64,000 bases of DNA, taken from contig CAVOLE010000031.1 of the NCBI GenBank assembly GCA_963696665.1, positions 1-64,000 on the forward strand. The letters run 5' to 3'. The notes under the pieces are model-generated. The model worked only from the letters and a program-made list of their open reading frames with translations. It was not told the DNA's origin and searched no databases. A program made the translations under genes and the position numbers. The stretch is from Roseiarcus sp963696665. Lineage in GTDB: Bacteria > Pseudomonadota > Alphaproteobacteria > Rhizobiales > Beijerinckiaceae. Below, in pieces: positions 36,173 through 44,625 of the stretch. Positions within the stretch are counted from its first letter, which is position 1; each line of letters begins with the position of its first letter.

Positions 36173-37246
36173 ATGGCCGACACGACCTCACAGCCCGACG
36201 CCGTCGTTGTTCCACAGGCGGTATCGGCGCCGCTCACGCGCGCCGCGATCTTCCTGGTTGTGACGATCAATCCGGGGGAAGACAATTCCGCCGCCGTGCG
36301 GTCGTTTTGCGCGGACTTTGCGGGCCTGGTTCGCGCCGTTGAATTTCGCGATCTCGAGGCCGGGCTCTCCTGCGTCATGGGCATCGGGTCCGAGGCATGG
36401 GATCGGCTGTTCGGAGACCCGCGCCCGGCAGAGCTTCACCCGTTCCGCGAGTTCCGCGCGGGATCGCGCCACGCGATCGCAACGCCTGGGGATCTCCTGT
36501 TCCACATCCGCGCCAAGCGGATGGACCTGTGCTTCGAGATAGCGGCGCAGATCATGGGGCGACTGGGCGATGCGGTGACGGCGGTCGACGAGGTGCACGG
36601 CTTTCGCTACTTCGACGACCGCGACCTTCTGGGCTTCGTAGACGGCACGGAAAATCCGCGCGGGCAAGCCGTGATCGACGCGGCGCTCATCGGCGCCGAG
36701 GATCCTGCATTCGCCGGCGGCAGCTATGTGATCACCCAGAAATATCTGCATGACCTCGCGGGATGGAGCGCGCTGCCGACCGAAGCTCAGGAGCGCATCA
36801 TCGGCCGCACCAAGCTTGCCGACATCGAACTGGACGATGCGGTCAAGCCGACGTCGGCGCATAATGCGCTGACGACAATCTCCGAGAACGGGCAAGAATT
36901 TCAGATCGTCCGCGACAACATGCCCTTCGGCCAGGTCGGCGCCGGCGAATATGGCACCTATTTCATCGGCTATTGCCGCACCCCGCGGGTGACCGAGCAG
37001 ATGATCGAGAACATGTTCGTGGGCCGGCCGCCTGGCAATTACGATCGGATCCTCGACTTCAGCCGCGCGGTGACCGGAACCCTGTTTTTCGCACCGTCCA
37101 CGACGTTCCTCGACTCGGGAGGCGAAGTCGCTCCGGCAGCGCCGGCGCCCGCCGGGAAACCAATCGCCCCGCCGTCGCCACCAGCGGCCGCGGCGTTTGA
37201 GGGTTCGCTCGGAATCGGCTCGCTCAAAGGAGAAAAGGGCCCATGA
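36173..37246 (+). CDS. DyP-type heme peroxidase, encapsulin cargo
   Basis: About 357 residues. Start at ATG 36173, which follows GCGGGGAGAGCA; ATG 36149 is an alternative. DyP features: GFVDGTENPRG near residue 154 (distal Asp/Arg site), a heme-ligand His region KPTSAHNALTTI, and GTYFIGYCRTPRVTEQMI. After a Pro/Ala-rich linker the C-terminus reads GSLGIGSLKGEKGP, the consensus cargo-loading peptide for encapsulin. The stop overlaps the encapsulin ATG. The enzyme probably acts inside the nanocompartment, oxidising dyes or phenolic substrates with peroxide. Confidence 0.95.
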   Translation: MADTTSQPDAVVVPQAVSAPLTRAAIFLVVTINPGEDNSAAVRSFCADFAGLVRAVEFRDLEAGLSCVMGIGSEAWDRLFGDPRPAELHPFREFRAGSRHAIATPGDLLFHIRAKRMDLCFEIAAQIMGRLGDAVTAVDEVHGFRYFDDRDLLGFVDGTENPRGQAVIDAALIGAEDPAFAGGSYVITQKYLHDLAGWSALPTEAQERIIGRTKLADIELDDAVKPTSAHNALTTISENGQEFQIVRDNMPFGQVGAGEYGTYFIGYCRTPRVTEQMIENMFVGRPPGNYDRILDFSRAVTGTLFFAPSTTFLDSGGEVAPAAPAPAGKPIAPPSPPAAAAFEGSLGIGSLKGEKGP

Positions 37247-38061
37247 ATAATCTTCACCGCGAGCTTGCCCCCATCTCCGATGCGGCATGGGCGCAAATCG
37301 AAGACGAGGCGAAGCGGACGCTCAAACGCTACCTTGCCGGACGACGCGTGGTCGACGTCGAGGGTCCGAGCGGCGTCGGCCTTTCCGCGGTCGGCACCGG
37401 CCACCTCAAGACGATCGACGCGCCGGGCGACGGCGTGCTGGCGCGGCAGCGCGAGGTCAAGCCTCTGGTCGAAATCAGGGTCCCCTTCGAGCTCGATCGC
37501 CATGAGATCGACGATGTCGAACGGGGCGCGAATGACGCCGACTGGCAACCGGCGAAGGACGCCGCGCAAAGGATCGCCTATGCAGAGGACCGCGCGATCT
37601 TCGAAGGCTACGCGGCGGCTCAGATCGAAGGCATCCGCCAGGGGACGAGCAATCCAATCATGACGTTGCCAGCTGACGTGCGCCAATATCCGGACGCCAT
37701 CGCCCAGGCGTTGAGCCAACTCCGGCTCGTCGGCGTCAACGGGCCCTATTCGGTCGTGCTCGGCGCCGACGCCTACACCGCCCTCGCGGAGACCGTCGAC
37801 AACGGCTATCCGGTGCTGGAGCACGTCAAGAAGCTCGTCAAAGACGAGATCATCTGGGCCCCGGCGATCGATGGGGCCTTCGTGCTCACGACCCGCGGCG
37901 GCGATTTCGACCTGCACATCGGCCAGGATGTCTCGATCGGCTATTTGAGCCACACGGACAGCATCGTGCGCCTCTATCTTCAGGAGACGCTGACGTTCCT
38001 CATGCTCACCTCTGAGGCTTCGGTCGCGCTTGCGCCGCCGGCGGCCACGCCGTCCGCCTGA
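37243..38061 (+). CDS. Encapsulin nanocompartment shell protein
   Basis: 272 residues of the HK97-fold, linocin M18-like family 1. Start MNNLHRELAPISDAAWAQIE, then LKRYLAGRRVVDVEGP, DRAIFEGYAAAQIEGI and the C-terminal DVSIGYLSHTDSIVRLYLQE. Sixty copies normally form a shell about 24 nm wide. Its ribosome site AAAGGAG (37226-37232) lies inside codons for the DyP cargo peptide. Coupled to DyP by a four-base overlap. Confidence 0.96.
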   Translation: MNNLHRELAPISDAAWAQIEDEAKRTLKRYLAGRRVVDVEGPSGVGLSAVGTGHLKTIDAPGDGVLARQREVKPLVEIRVPFELDRHEIDDVERGANDADWQPAKDAAQRIAYAEDRAIFEGYAAAQIEGIRQGTSNPIMTLPADVRQYPDAIAQALSQLRLVGVNGPYSVVLGADAYTALAETVDNGYPVLEHVKKLVKDEIIWAPAIDGAFVLTTRGGDFDLHIGQDVSIGYLSHTDSIVRLYLQETLTFLMLTSEASVALAPPAATPSA

Positions 38062-38083
38062 GGCGTCGGATCAAGCGGGCCCG

Positions 38084-38518
38084 ATGGACTCCGCGTACAT
38101 ATCGGCCTTCGCCGCGCTGGCCGGAACGGCCATAGGCGGCCTCGCGTCGTTTGCGACCTCCTGGGTGACGCAGCAGGCGCAAACCCGGGCGCAGAGGATT
38201 GCGGCGGAGAAGGACGCCCGCGCTGCGCTGTTCGGCCGATTTCTCGACGAGGCGGCGAAACTTTATTCGGACGCTCTGCAGAATCGGCGCGACGACGTCA
38301 CCGCGCTTATGGGAATTTATGGGCTGACGAACCGCATCCGGCTTCTATCCTCGCCAGAAGTCGTAGACGCCGCCGATACTCTGGTCCGGGTCATCGTCGA
38401 CACGTATCTCTCGCCGAACATGACGATGGCGCAAATGCGAGAGAATTGGATCGGCCGTCATGTTGATCCGTTACGAGATTTCGCCGAGGCGTGCCGGAAG
38501 GAGCTCAGGACGTTTTGA
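38084..38518 (+). CDS. Single-span membrane protein of unknown function
   Basis: 144 residues from ATG 38084, 22 bases after the encapsulin stop, so probably in that transcript. Residues 4-26 form a Gly/Ala-rich span (YISAFAALAGTAIGGLASFA), then a long charged helix (TRAQRIAAEKDARAALFGRF). The rest is helical. I do not recognise a domain. Its position suggests a link to the compartment operon, but this is inference. Confidence 0.65.
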   Translation: MDSAYISAFAALAGTAIGGLASFATSWVTQQAQTRAQRIAAEKDARAALFGRFLDEAAKLYSDALQNRRDDVTALMGIYGLTNRIRLLSSPEVVDAADTLVRVIVDTYLSPNMTMAQMRENWIGRHVDPLRDFAEACRKELRTF

Positions 38519-38634
38519 CGTCGTCCATCGCCTCGCGCCGAGCGGTGTTCCGGAGCCCTGCATGAAGAAAGTCGTCATCGCCTGGCTCGCGCGATGATTT
38601 ATGAGGGAAACTGCCTTCGCCTGCGGTTTCAGGA

Positions 38635-38974
38635 TTGTCGGATGCCTATCTCGTTGAGGTCTTCCCAGAGTTTTGGAAGAGCGGCGACCTTCGCATCGAG
38701 GAGCTTGGGCCGATGACCGCCACGCTGCGCCCTTTACGTCGCGATTCTGAGCGAGATCGGTCGCGTGGCGCTCGCGGTCACGAACAGCGCTACGATCAAT
38801 TTTCCGCGCAAACCGGCGCCCGGCGATCTCATCGGCAAGGCGAGGCTGATTGAGCTCGGCAAAAGGCTCGCGGTCGGCGAAGTGGCGCTCTATTCCGACG
38901 GAGAGAGCGAGATGGTCGCCCATGCGACCGGGACTTATTCGATTCCCGCGCGCCGCGACGCCGTTGCGCCGTGA
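38635..38974 (+). pseudogene. PaaI-like hotdog thioesterase with internal deletion
   Basis: Starts at TTG 38635: LSDAYLVEVFPEFWKSGDLR, then GPMTATLR. Directly after that the sequence jumps, out of frame, to ALYVAILSEIGRVALAVTNS, then INFPRKPAPGDLIGKARLIE and a normal end at TGA 38972-38974. Relatives have about 30 residues between those points, including the GG...P...ALAD active-site helix. Removal of that block plus a frame shift means no active enzyme. The two halves are otherwise well preserved, so the lesion is recent or assembly-made. Confidence 0.6.
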
Positions 38975-38977
38975 GCG

Positions 38978-39013
38978 GTCAGCTATGCGGTATCATGCTA
39001 CCGCATAGCTGAC
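38978..39013. repeat. Perfect 15-bp inverted repeat
   Basis: GTCAGCTATGCGGTA, 6-base loop TCATGC, then TACCGCATAGCTGAC. It starts 4 bases after the PaaI remnant and lies 37 bases before the rplM promoter. No T-run follows, so a standard terminator is not obvious; it could be a regulator site or an RNA hairpin. Confidence 0.8.
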
Positions 39014-39049
39014 ATCGGCGGTTTTCTTGCCGATTCCGGCGTTTGGCGG

Positions 39050-39078
39050 TTGACATTCCTTATTCCTCGCGGATAGAA
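39050..39078 (+). promoter_or_regulatory. Probable rplM-rpsI promoter
   Basis: TTGACA (39050-39055), a 17-base spacer and ATAGAA (39073-39078). It is 32 bases before the rplM ATG. The -35 box is perfect; the -10 is moderate. It fits a strong ribosomal-protein operon. Confidence 0.5.
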
Positions 39079-39110
39079 GCGCGCCTCCTGAAATCGAACG
39101 GACTTAATCG

Positions 39111-39593
39111 ATGTTCGGCAAAACCCATTCGACCAAGACGGCCGAGGTCGAGAAGAAGTGGCTGGTGATCGACGCCAAGGATCTGGTGGTCGGACGGCTT
39201 GCTTCGATCGTCGCCATGCGGCTGCGCGGCAAGCACAAACCCAGCTTCACCCCTCACATCGATGACGGCGACAACGTCATCGTGGTCAACGCCGACAAGG
39301 TGGTGTTCACCGGCCGGAAGCGCGACCAGAAGGTCTATCACCACTACACGGGCTATATCGGCGGCATCAAGGAGCGCTCGGCCAAGTCTATCCTCGAGGG
39401 CCGTTTTCCCGAGCGCATCGTCGAGAAGGCGGTCGAGCGCATGCTTCCGCGTGGGCCCCTTGGCAAGAAGCAGCTCGGCAACCTTCGCGTCTACAAGGGG
39501 CCGGACCACCCGCACGCCGCCCAGTCGCCGACCGTCCTCGACGTCGCCAAACTCAATCCCAAGAACAGCCGGAGCGCTGAGAACAATGGCTGA
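39111..39593 (+). CDS. rplM: 50S ribosomal protein L13
   Basis: 160 residues. L13 motifs KKWLVIDAKDLVVGRLASIV, GDNVIVVNADKVVFTGRKRD, and the signature MLPRGPLGKKQLGNLRVYKG. Slightly longer than E. coli L13 because of a C-terminal tail common in alphaproteobacteria. Stop overlaps the rpsI ATG by 8 bases. Confidence 0.97.
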   Translation: MFGKTHSTKTAEVEKKWLVIDAKDLVVGRLASIVAMRLRGKHKPSFTPHIDDGDNVIVVNADKVVFTGRKRDQKVYHHYTGYIGGIKERSAKSILEGRFPERIVEKAVERMLPRGPLGKKQLGNLRVYKGPDHPHAAQSPTVLDVAKLNPKNSRSAENNG

Positions 39594-40068
39594 GACACTT
39601 TCCTCTCTTGCCGACCTTGCAGGTACGGCGGCTGCCCCGGCCGCTCAAGAAGCGCCCGTCCATGTGCAGAAGCTCGACAAATACGGACGCGCCTACGCCA
39701 CCGGAAAGCGCAAGAACGCTGTGGCGCGCGTCTGGATCAAGCCGGGCAGGGGTCTTGCGACCGTCAACGGGAAACCGCTCGACCAGTATTTCGCCCGGCC
39801 CGTGCTGCGCATGGTGCTGAGCCAGCCGCTCGTGGTCGTGAACCGCATCACCCAGTACGACCTCACGGTGACGGTGAGCGGCGGGGGCCTCTCCGGCCAA
39901 GCCGGGGCGGTGCGCCACGGTCTCGCCAAGGCCTTGACCTATTTCGAGCCGGAGCTCAGGCCCGCTCTGAAGAAGGAAGGCTTCCTCACTCGCGATTCCC
40001 GCGTGGTCGAGCGCAAGAAGTACGGCCACCGCAAGGCGCGCGCGAGCTTCCAGTTCTCCAAGCGCTGA
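39586..40068 (+). CDS. rpsI: 30S ribosomal protein S9
   Basis: 160 residues. An Ala/Pro-rich N-terminal extension (residues 1-35) is typical for alphaproteobacteria. The core starts YGRAYATGKRKNAVARVWIK and ends KKYGHRKARASFQFSKR, the tail that reaches the ribosomal P site. Encoded with rplM; a terminator follows. Confidence 0.97.
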   Translation: MAETLSSLADLAGTAAAPAAQEAPVHVQKLDKYGRAYATGKRKNAVARVWIKPGRGLATVNGKPLDQYFARPVLRMVLSQPLVVVNRITQYDLTVTVSGGGLSGQAGAVRHGLAKALTYFEPELRPALKKEGFLTRDSRVVERKKYGHRKARASFQFSKR

Positions 40069-40097
40069 GGGCGCTCCCTCATCGGCGGGGAGAAAGG

Positions 40098-40123
40098 AAG
40101 GGCGGCGCGAGTCGCCCTTTTTT
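40098..40123 (+). terminator. Rho-independent terminator after rpsI
   Basis: AAGGGCG-GCGCGAGT-CGCCCTT followed by a run of six T. It closes the rplM-rpsI operon. Confidence 0.8.
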
Positions 40124-40180
40124 GTTGGCGCGGCCGTCGTGCGTCTCGCAATGACTCAGCGCGCCCGCCGCCGTCAGGTC

Positions 40181-41142
40181 TCAGGCCGCGCTCTCGACAT
40201 AGGGCCGGAACGTGGTCTTATCCGTCCCGCAGTCCGGGCAACGCCAGTCGGACGAAAGCGCGTCGAACGGAGCGCGGGCGTGGGGCGCCCCTGGGCTTCA
40301 TCGTAAATGTAGTAGCAGCCGCGGCAGATGAAGCGGCCGCGGGCGGCGGTCAGAACCGGCGCAGCGGCTTCCGCCGGCGCTTCCCCTTCGCCCGACACCG
40401 CGAGACGGTCGCCCGCGGCGATCAGGCCGCCCTCGCGGACGGTCAGATAGACGCCGAGATTCTTGTGGCCGAAGGCGAGGCGGAGGGACGAGGGGATGTC
40501 GAGATCCCGCTCGCCGGTCGCCGGATTGACGTTGGTCGCGCCACAGCGCCCGTTCTTGCGGTCGACCGTGAAGGTCGCGCCGCCGATCCGGATGTCGCGG
40601 CCGATCCAGTCGAACTCCTCCCATGGGCGCGCGCCGTCGATATAGAGGTTGGCGCGGAAACGAAGCGGGTCGATCGGGACGCCCCAAAGCCCTTCGAGCG
40701 CCCGCACCGTGGCGAGGTTGATCATCGAGATCACATTGTCGGGCTTGTCCATGAAATGGCCGCCGCGCGAGCGGACCAGCACGGGCGCGGCCGGGAAGTC
40801 TGGCAGGAGCGTCCAGAAGAAATTCTCGAGCGCGCGCTGATCCTTCTCGACGTCCAGTCTTCCCGAAATGGCGACCTGACCCTTGCGGCGCACGGTGAGC
40901 CGCATGTCGTCGAGGTCGAGGTCGGTCGTGACCTTGGCCAGAGCTTCGTCGAGCATCAGCATCGCGAACAGGCCCTTCTTCGCCCATTGTGGATTGTCAC
41001 GGTCGATCGGCGCCGAAGGGCGGGCGAGGGCGAAGGTCCGGTCGCTCGGGAACGGCTTTCCCGTCTCGAGCTGAGCCTCCGTGAGGGCCTGCGCGCTCAG
41101 GCCTTTCACGGGATACCGATAGATGCTGACCACCTGCGCCAT
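40181..41142 (-). CDS. MOSC domain-rubredoxin fusion protein, one frameshift
   Basis: Start at ATG 41140-41142 (MAQVVSIYRYPVKGLSAQAL). MOSC N-terminal beta-barrel and MOSC domain: DKPDNVISMINLATVRALEG, FRANLYIDGARPWEEFDW, and the conserved Cys in KNGRCGATNVNPATGERD. After residue 265 a rubredoxin domain begins, GRFICRGCYYIYDEAQG. A missing base in a G run near 40287 shifts the frame; corrected, it reads RCPDCGTDKTTFRPYVE to TGA 40181-40183, completing the four Cys for iron. About 320 residues. MOSC proteins bind molybdenum cofactor and reduce N-hydroxylated or sulfur substrates; the fused rubredoxin may supply electrons. Confidence 0.8.
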
Positions 41143-42797
41143 GGGCCGCGCCGCTCCTTGCCTCGTGCGCGACGAGCTTGACCGGCTTGCCGGACGCTTC
41201 GGTAGATCCGGCTGGCGCCGAAAGCGGGAGTCCAGATGCGCGGGCGCGCGGCTGCGACGCGATGGGATGAAGGTCGACGTTCTCGGCAGGCGGATCAGGA
41301 ACTCTGCAATGTCGGTCGCGGGATCGTCGATGGAATCGTCGATGATCTCGGAGAGCAGATCAATCGCCTGGTCGATCTGCTTCGGGGTGACGGCCCCAAA
41401 ACCGATCACGAGCGTCCGCCGGTCGAGCAGGGTGGGGGTGAGCGACATCGCGCCGGCGCTCGCGAGACTGTACACGCCGATCCGGCGCTTCGCCGCCAAA
41501 GCTTCGACGACGTCGGCGTCTGGAACGCCCGGCGGCAGGCGCCAGAGCAGGTGAACGCCGCCGTCCTCGCCGCTGACATTGACCTCGCCGAAATTGCGCT
41601 TGAGCGCGGCGAGGAGAACGTCCCGGTTCTCGCGGTAATGCGCCCTGACGCGGGTCACATGCGTCGAATAGCTCTGCCCCTGCATCATCTCGGCGAGCGC
41701 GGCCTGCTCGAGCCACGAGCCGCCGCCGTCGAACAGGCGCTTGGCCGCCGCGCCTGCCTCGATCAGCCGCGGCGGCAGGACCATGAAGCCGAGCTTGAGG
41801 CCCTGCGCCGAGCGTCCGCGCAAAGGTTCCGAGGTAAATGGTGCAGTCCGGAGCGGTCGCCGCGATCGCCTTGATCGGCGAACCTTCGAACCGGAACTCG
41901 CCGTCGGAATCGTCCTCGAGAATGTAGCAGCCGCAACGCCGCGCCCAGGCCGCGATGGTCTCGCGCCGCTCGGCGGAAAGCACGTGGCCGGTTGGAAACT
42001 GATGCGAGGGCGTGAGGTAGAGAAGGGCGGTTGCGCGCTGCGGCAGGCCATCGGGAACGAGCCCGTCGGCGTCCACCGCCACGCCAACGACTTCGGAGCC
42101 GGTCGCCTCGAAGGCCATCGCAGCGTTGGCCGAGCAGGGGTCCTCGATTGCCGCCGTTGTGCCGCGATGCAGGAAGAGCCGCGCCGCGAGACCGACGCCC
42201 TCCTGGACGCCCGAAGTCACGAGAATGCGCGCAGGATCCGCCGCAAGACCGCGGGTGATCGCAAGACGCGCGGCGATCGCTGAGCGCAAGCGCCGGCAGA
42301 CCGGCGGGATCGGCCGCATCGGTGAGGCCGACGGCGCCGCCGCGCGCGAGCTGCTTGAGGAGGAGCCTGCGCCAGGCCTTGAGCGGGAACAGGGCGGGGT
42401 GGGCCCGTCCGGGCGCGAAATCGTGCGAGAGCCGGCCGCGCCGGTGAGCGGCGGGAGCGGCGGGCGGATTGGGAAGCGCCGGCAGCGGCATCGACCAGGA
42501 CGAGCGGCCGGGCGCGCCCGCGGGCGGCTCAACGCGCGCAGCGACGATCGGCTCAGCCGCGGCGACAAACAGCCCGGAGGCGGGGCGCGATTCCACCCAT
42601 CCCTCGGCCATCAGCGCTTCGTACGCGCGCATGACCGTGTTGCGGGCGACTTCGAGCTGCTCGGCGAGTTGTCGGCTCGACGGCAGCCGCACGCCGCCGG
42701 CCAATTGGGCGCTCGCGATCGCTTGTCGGATTTGTCCGGCGATCTGGTCCGTAAGGCTCTCCGCCCCCGAGCGATCGACAAGCAGCGGCAGTTGCAT
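41143..42797 (-). CDS. MocR-type regulator (GntR-aminotransferase), frameshifts
   Basis: ATG 42795-42797 with GGAGC upstream. The N-terminal winged helix (LTDQIAGQIRQAIASAQLAG; LPSSRQLAEQLEVARNTVMR) is followed by a fold type I aminotransferase domain: LVTSGVQEGVGLAARLFLHR, LTPSHQFPTGHVLSAERRE, LEDDSDGEFRF, and LKLGFMVLPPRL in the expected PLP region. The pieces lie in three frames with slips near 42290 and 41830. The last frame runs without a stop into the MOSC gene, so the true end is uncertain (near 41150-41250). It probably controls a neighbouring gene or itself through PLP or amino-acid sensing. Confidence 0.65.
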
Positions 42798-42816
42798 GTT
42801 CTGAGCTCCTGGCTTG

Positions 42817-42894
42817 GCGCCAGTTTAACGCCGGGCCTCGCCGCTGCAACGCGGCGCCGCGTCTGGACCCATCAACGCGGCGCCAACTGGCGCC
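42817..42894. promoter_or_regulatory. Inverted GGCGCCAGTT sites upstream of the MocR gene
   Basis: GGCGCCAGTT (42817-42826) recurs inverted as AACTGGCGCC (42885-42894), with further GGCGCC palindromes between. The pair spans the region just ahead of the MocR start, as expected for MocR dimer binding. The whole gap 42798-43135 also contains the urtA leader; nothing else is seen. Confidence 0.45.
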
Positions 42895-43135
42895 CCTGAG
42901 CCCATGGGATATGCACGTGCGCCCAACAGCGAGGCGTCGGCCAATCGCTGCGCCGTTCGCATTGCACAAGGAGGCGGCGCCCGCCGCGCAAGCTTTGCCT
43001 GACCGGGGGCCTGAGCTGGCCCCATCCCTTCGATCCGGCTTGGTTCTCATCTCCCGCGGAGCCTCGTGCCACTGTCGCCGATGGGCCGGCCGTGGGTAAC
43101 GGGTCGGACACGCGAAGCTTTAAGAGGAGGTTTTC

Positions 43136-44419
43136 ATGGGACTTTCACGCAGAGGCTGGCTCAGGGGCGCCCTCGCCTCGGCCGCGATCTTGGCGACGAC
43201 GAGCTTCGCGCTCGCAGAGGACACGATCAAGGTTGGCATTCTCCATTCCCTGTCGGGCACGATGGCGATCAGCGAAACGATCCTCAAGGACGTCATGCTG
43301 ATGCAGATCGACGAGCTGAACGCGAGTGGCGGGCTGCTGGGCAAAAAGGTCGAGCCGGTGGTTGTCGATCCCGCGTCCAATTGGCCGCTGTTCGCCGAGA
43401 AGGCGCGCGAGCTCCTCAGCAAGGACAAGGTCGCGGCGGTGTTCGGTTGCTGGACATCTGTGTCGCGGAAGTCGGTGCTGCCGGTGTTCGAGGAGCTCAA
43501 CGGCCTCCTGTTCTACCCGCTCGAATATGAGGGGGAAGAGGATTCCTACAACGTCTTTTATGGCAGCTCGGTCCCCGACAATAAGGCCATCCCCGCGGTC
43601 AAATATCTCATGAGCGACGACGGCGGCGCAGTGAAGCGCTTTGTGCTCGAGGGAACGGACTACGTCTATCCGCGCACCAGCAACAAGATCATCCGCGCGT
43701 TCCTGAAGAAACAGGGCGTGGCGGACGAGGACATTCTGGAGAACTATACTCCGTTCGGCTTCTCCGACTGGCAGACGGAGGTCGCCAAGATCAAGGCCTT
43801 CGGCTCGGCGGGCAAGAAGACGGCGGTCATCTCCACCATCAACGGCGACGCCAACGTGCCCTTTTACAAGGAGCTCGGCAATCAGGGCGTCAAGGCGACC
43901 GACATTCCGGTGATGGCTTTCTCTGTTGGAGAAGAAGAACTCGCCGGCGTGGACACCAAGCCGCTCGTCGGCCACCTCGCGGCCTGGAGTTATTTTGAAT
44001 CCGTCGATACGCCCGAGAACAAGGCGTTCATCAAGAAGTGGCGGGACTATTCGAAGAAGCCCAATAACGTCACCAACGATCCGATGGAATCCGCCTATAT
44101 CCTGTTCCACATGTGGGTGCAGGCGGTGCAGCAGGCAGGCACGACCGACGTCGACGCGGTGCGCCAGGCGATGATCGGGCAGAAGTTCAAATCTCCTTCG
44201 GGCGTCGAAGTCACGATGCTGCCGAACCACCACATGGCCAAGCCCGTGATGATCGGCGAGATCCAGGCCGACGGACAGTTCAGCATCGTCTACGAGAGCG
44301 CGGCGCTGCCGCCGAAGCCCTGGAGCCCTTATGTCGAAGCGAACGAAGGGCGCGTCGCCGACTGGTCGTGGCCGTGGGCCTGCGGGGGCTGCACAGCACC
44401 CAAATATTCGACCTTCTGA
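43136..44419 (+). CDS. urtA: Urea ABC transporter substrate-binding protein UrtA
   Basis: 427 residues. Tat-like leader GLSRRGWLRGALASAAILAT, then EDTIKVGILHSLSGTMAISE. The body has the UrtA pattern GKKVEPVVVDPASNWPLFAE, FGCWTSVSRKSVLPVFEELN and LNGLLFYPLEYEGEE, and ends with two Cys, WAWPWACGGCTAP-like (here SWPWACGGCTAPKYS). Ribosome site GAGGAGG upstream. It captures urea or short amides in the periplasm. A terminator follows immediately and urtBCDE are not in the window, so it is an orphan or the complex is encoded elsewhere. Confidence 0.88.
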   Translation: MGLSRRGWLRGALASAAILATTSFALAEDTIKVGILHSLSGTMAISETILKDVMLMQIDELNASGGLLGKKVEPVVVDPASNWPLFAEKARELLSKDKVAAVFGCWTSVSRKSVLPVFEELNGLLFYPLEYEGEEDSYNVFYGSSVPDNKAIPAVKYLMSDDGGAVKRFVLEGTDYVYPRTSNKIIRAFLKKQGVADEDILENYTPFGFSDWQTEVAKIKAFGSAGKKTAVISTINGDANVPFYKELGNQGVKATDIPVMAFSVGEEELAGVDTKPLVGHLAAWSYFESVDTPENKAFIKKWRDYSKKPNNVTNDPMESAYILFHMWVQAVQQAGTTDVDAVRQAMIGQKFKSPSGVEVTMLPNHHMAKPVMIGEIQADGQFSIVYESAALPPKPWSPYVEANEGRVADWSWPWACGGCTAPKYSTF

Positions 44420-44430
44420 CCGCGCGTTCG

Positions 44431-44457
44431 AAGGGCGGCGCGAAGCCGCCCTTTTTT
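44431..44457 (+). terminator. Rho-independent terminator after urtA
   Basis: AAGGGCGGC-GCGAA-GCCGCCCTT with six T. It ends urtA transcription 12 bases past the stop. Confidence 0.85.
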
Positions 44458-44521
44458 GCGGCTTCTGGCGAATGGCGCTCATCATTGCAGGCGAAGCGCC
44501 GCGCGCCGACGTCCCATCCAG

Positions 44522-44560
44522 CATCGCTTTCCCCCGGGGCCTGACTGGGGGAAAGCGATG
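44522..44560. repeat. Perfect 14-bp inverted repeat between convergent genes
   Basis: CATCGCTTTCCCCC, 11-base loop GGGGCCTGACT, then GGGGGAAAGCGATG. It lies between the urtA terminator and the end of the glycogen operon. There is no T-run on either side. It may act as a Rho-blocking or mRNA 3'-end hairpin for the glycogen transcript. Confidence 0.8.
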
Positions 44561-44625
44561 ATGTTGAATCGATCCGTTGCCCACTAGAATCGGGGCCCCG
44601 ATCCGTCAAAAGCCCGCGCGCTTCC

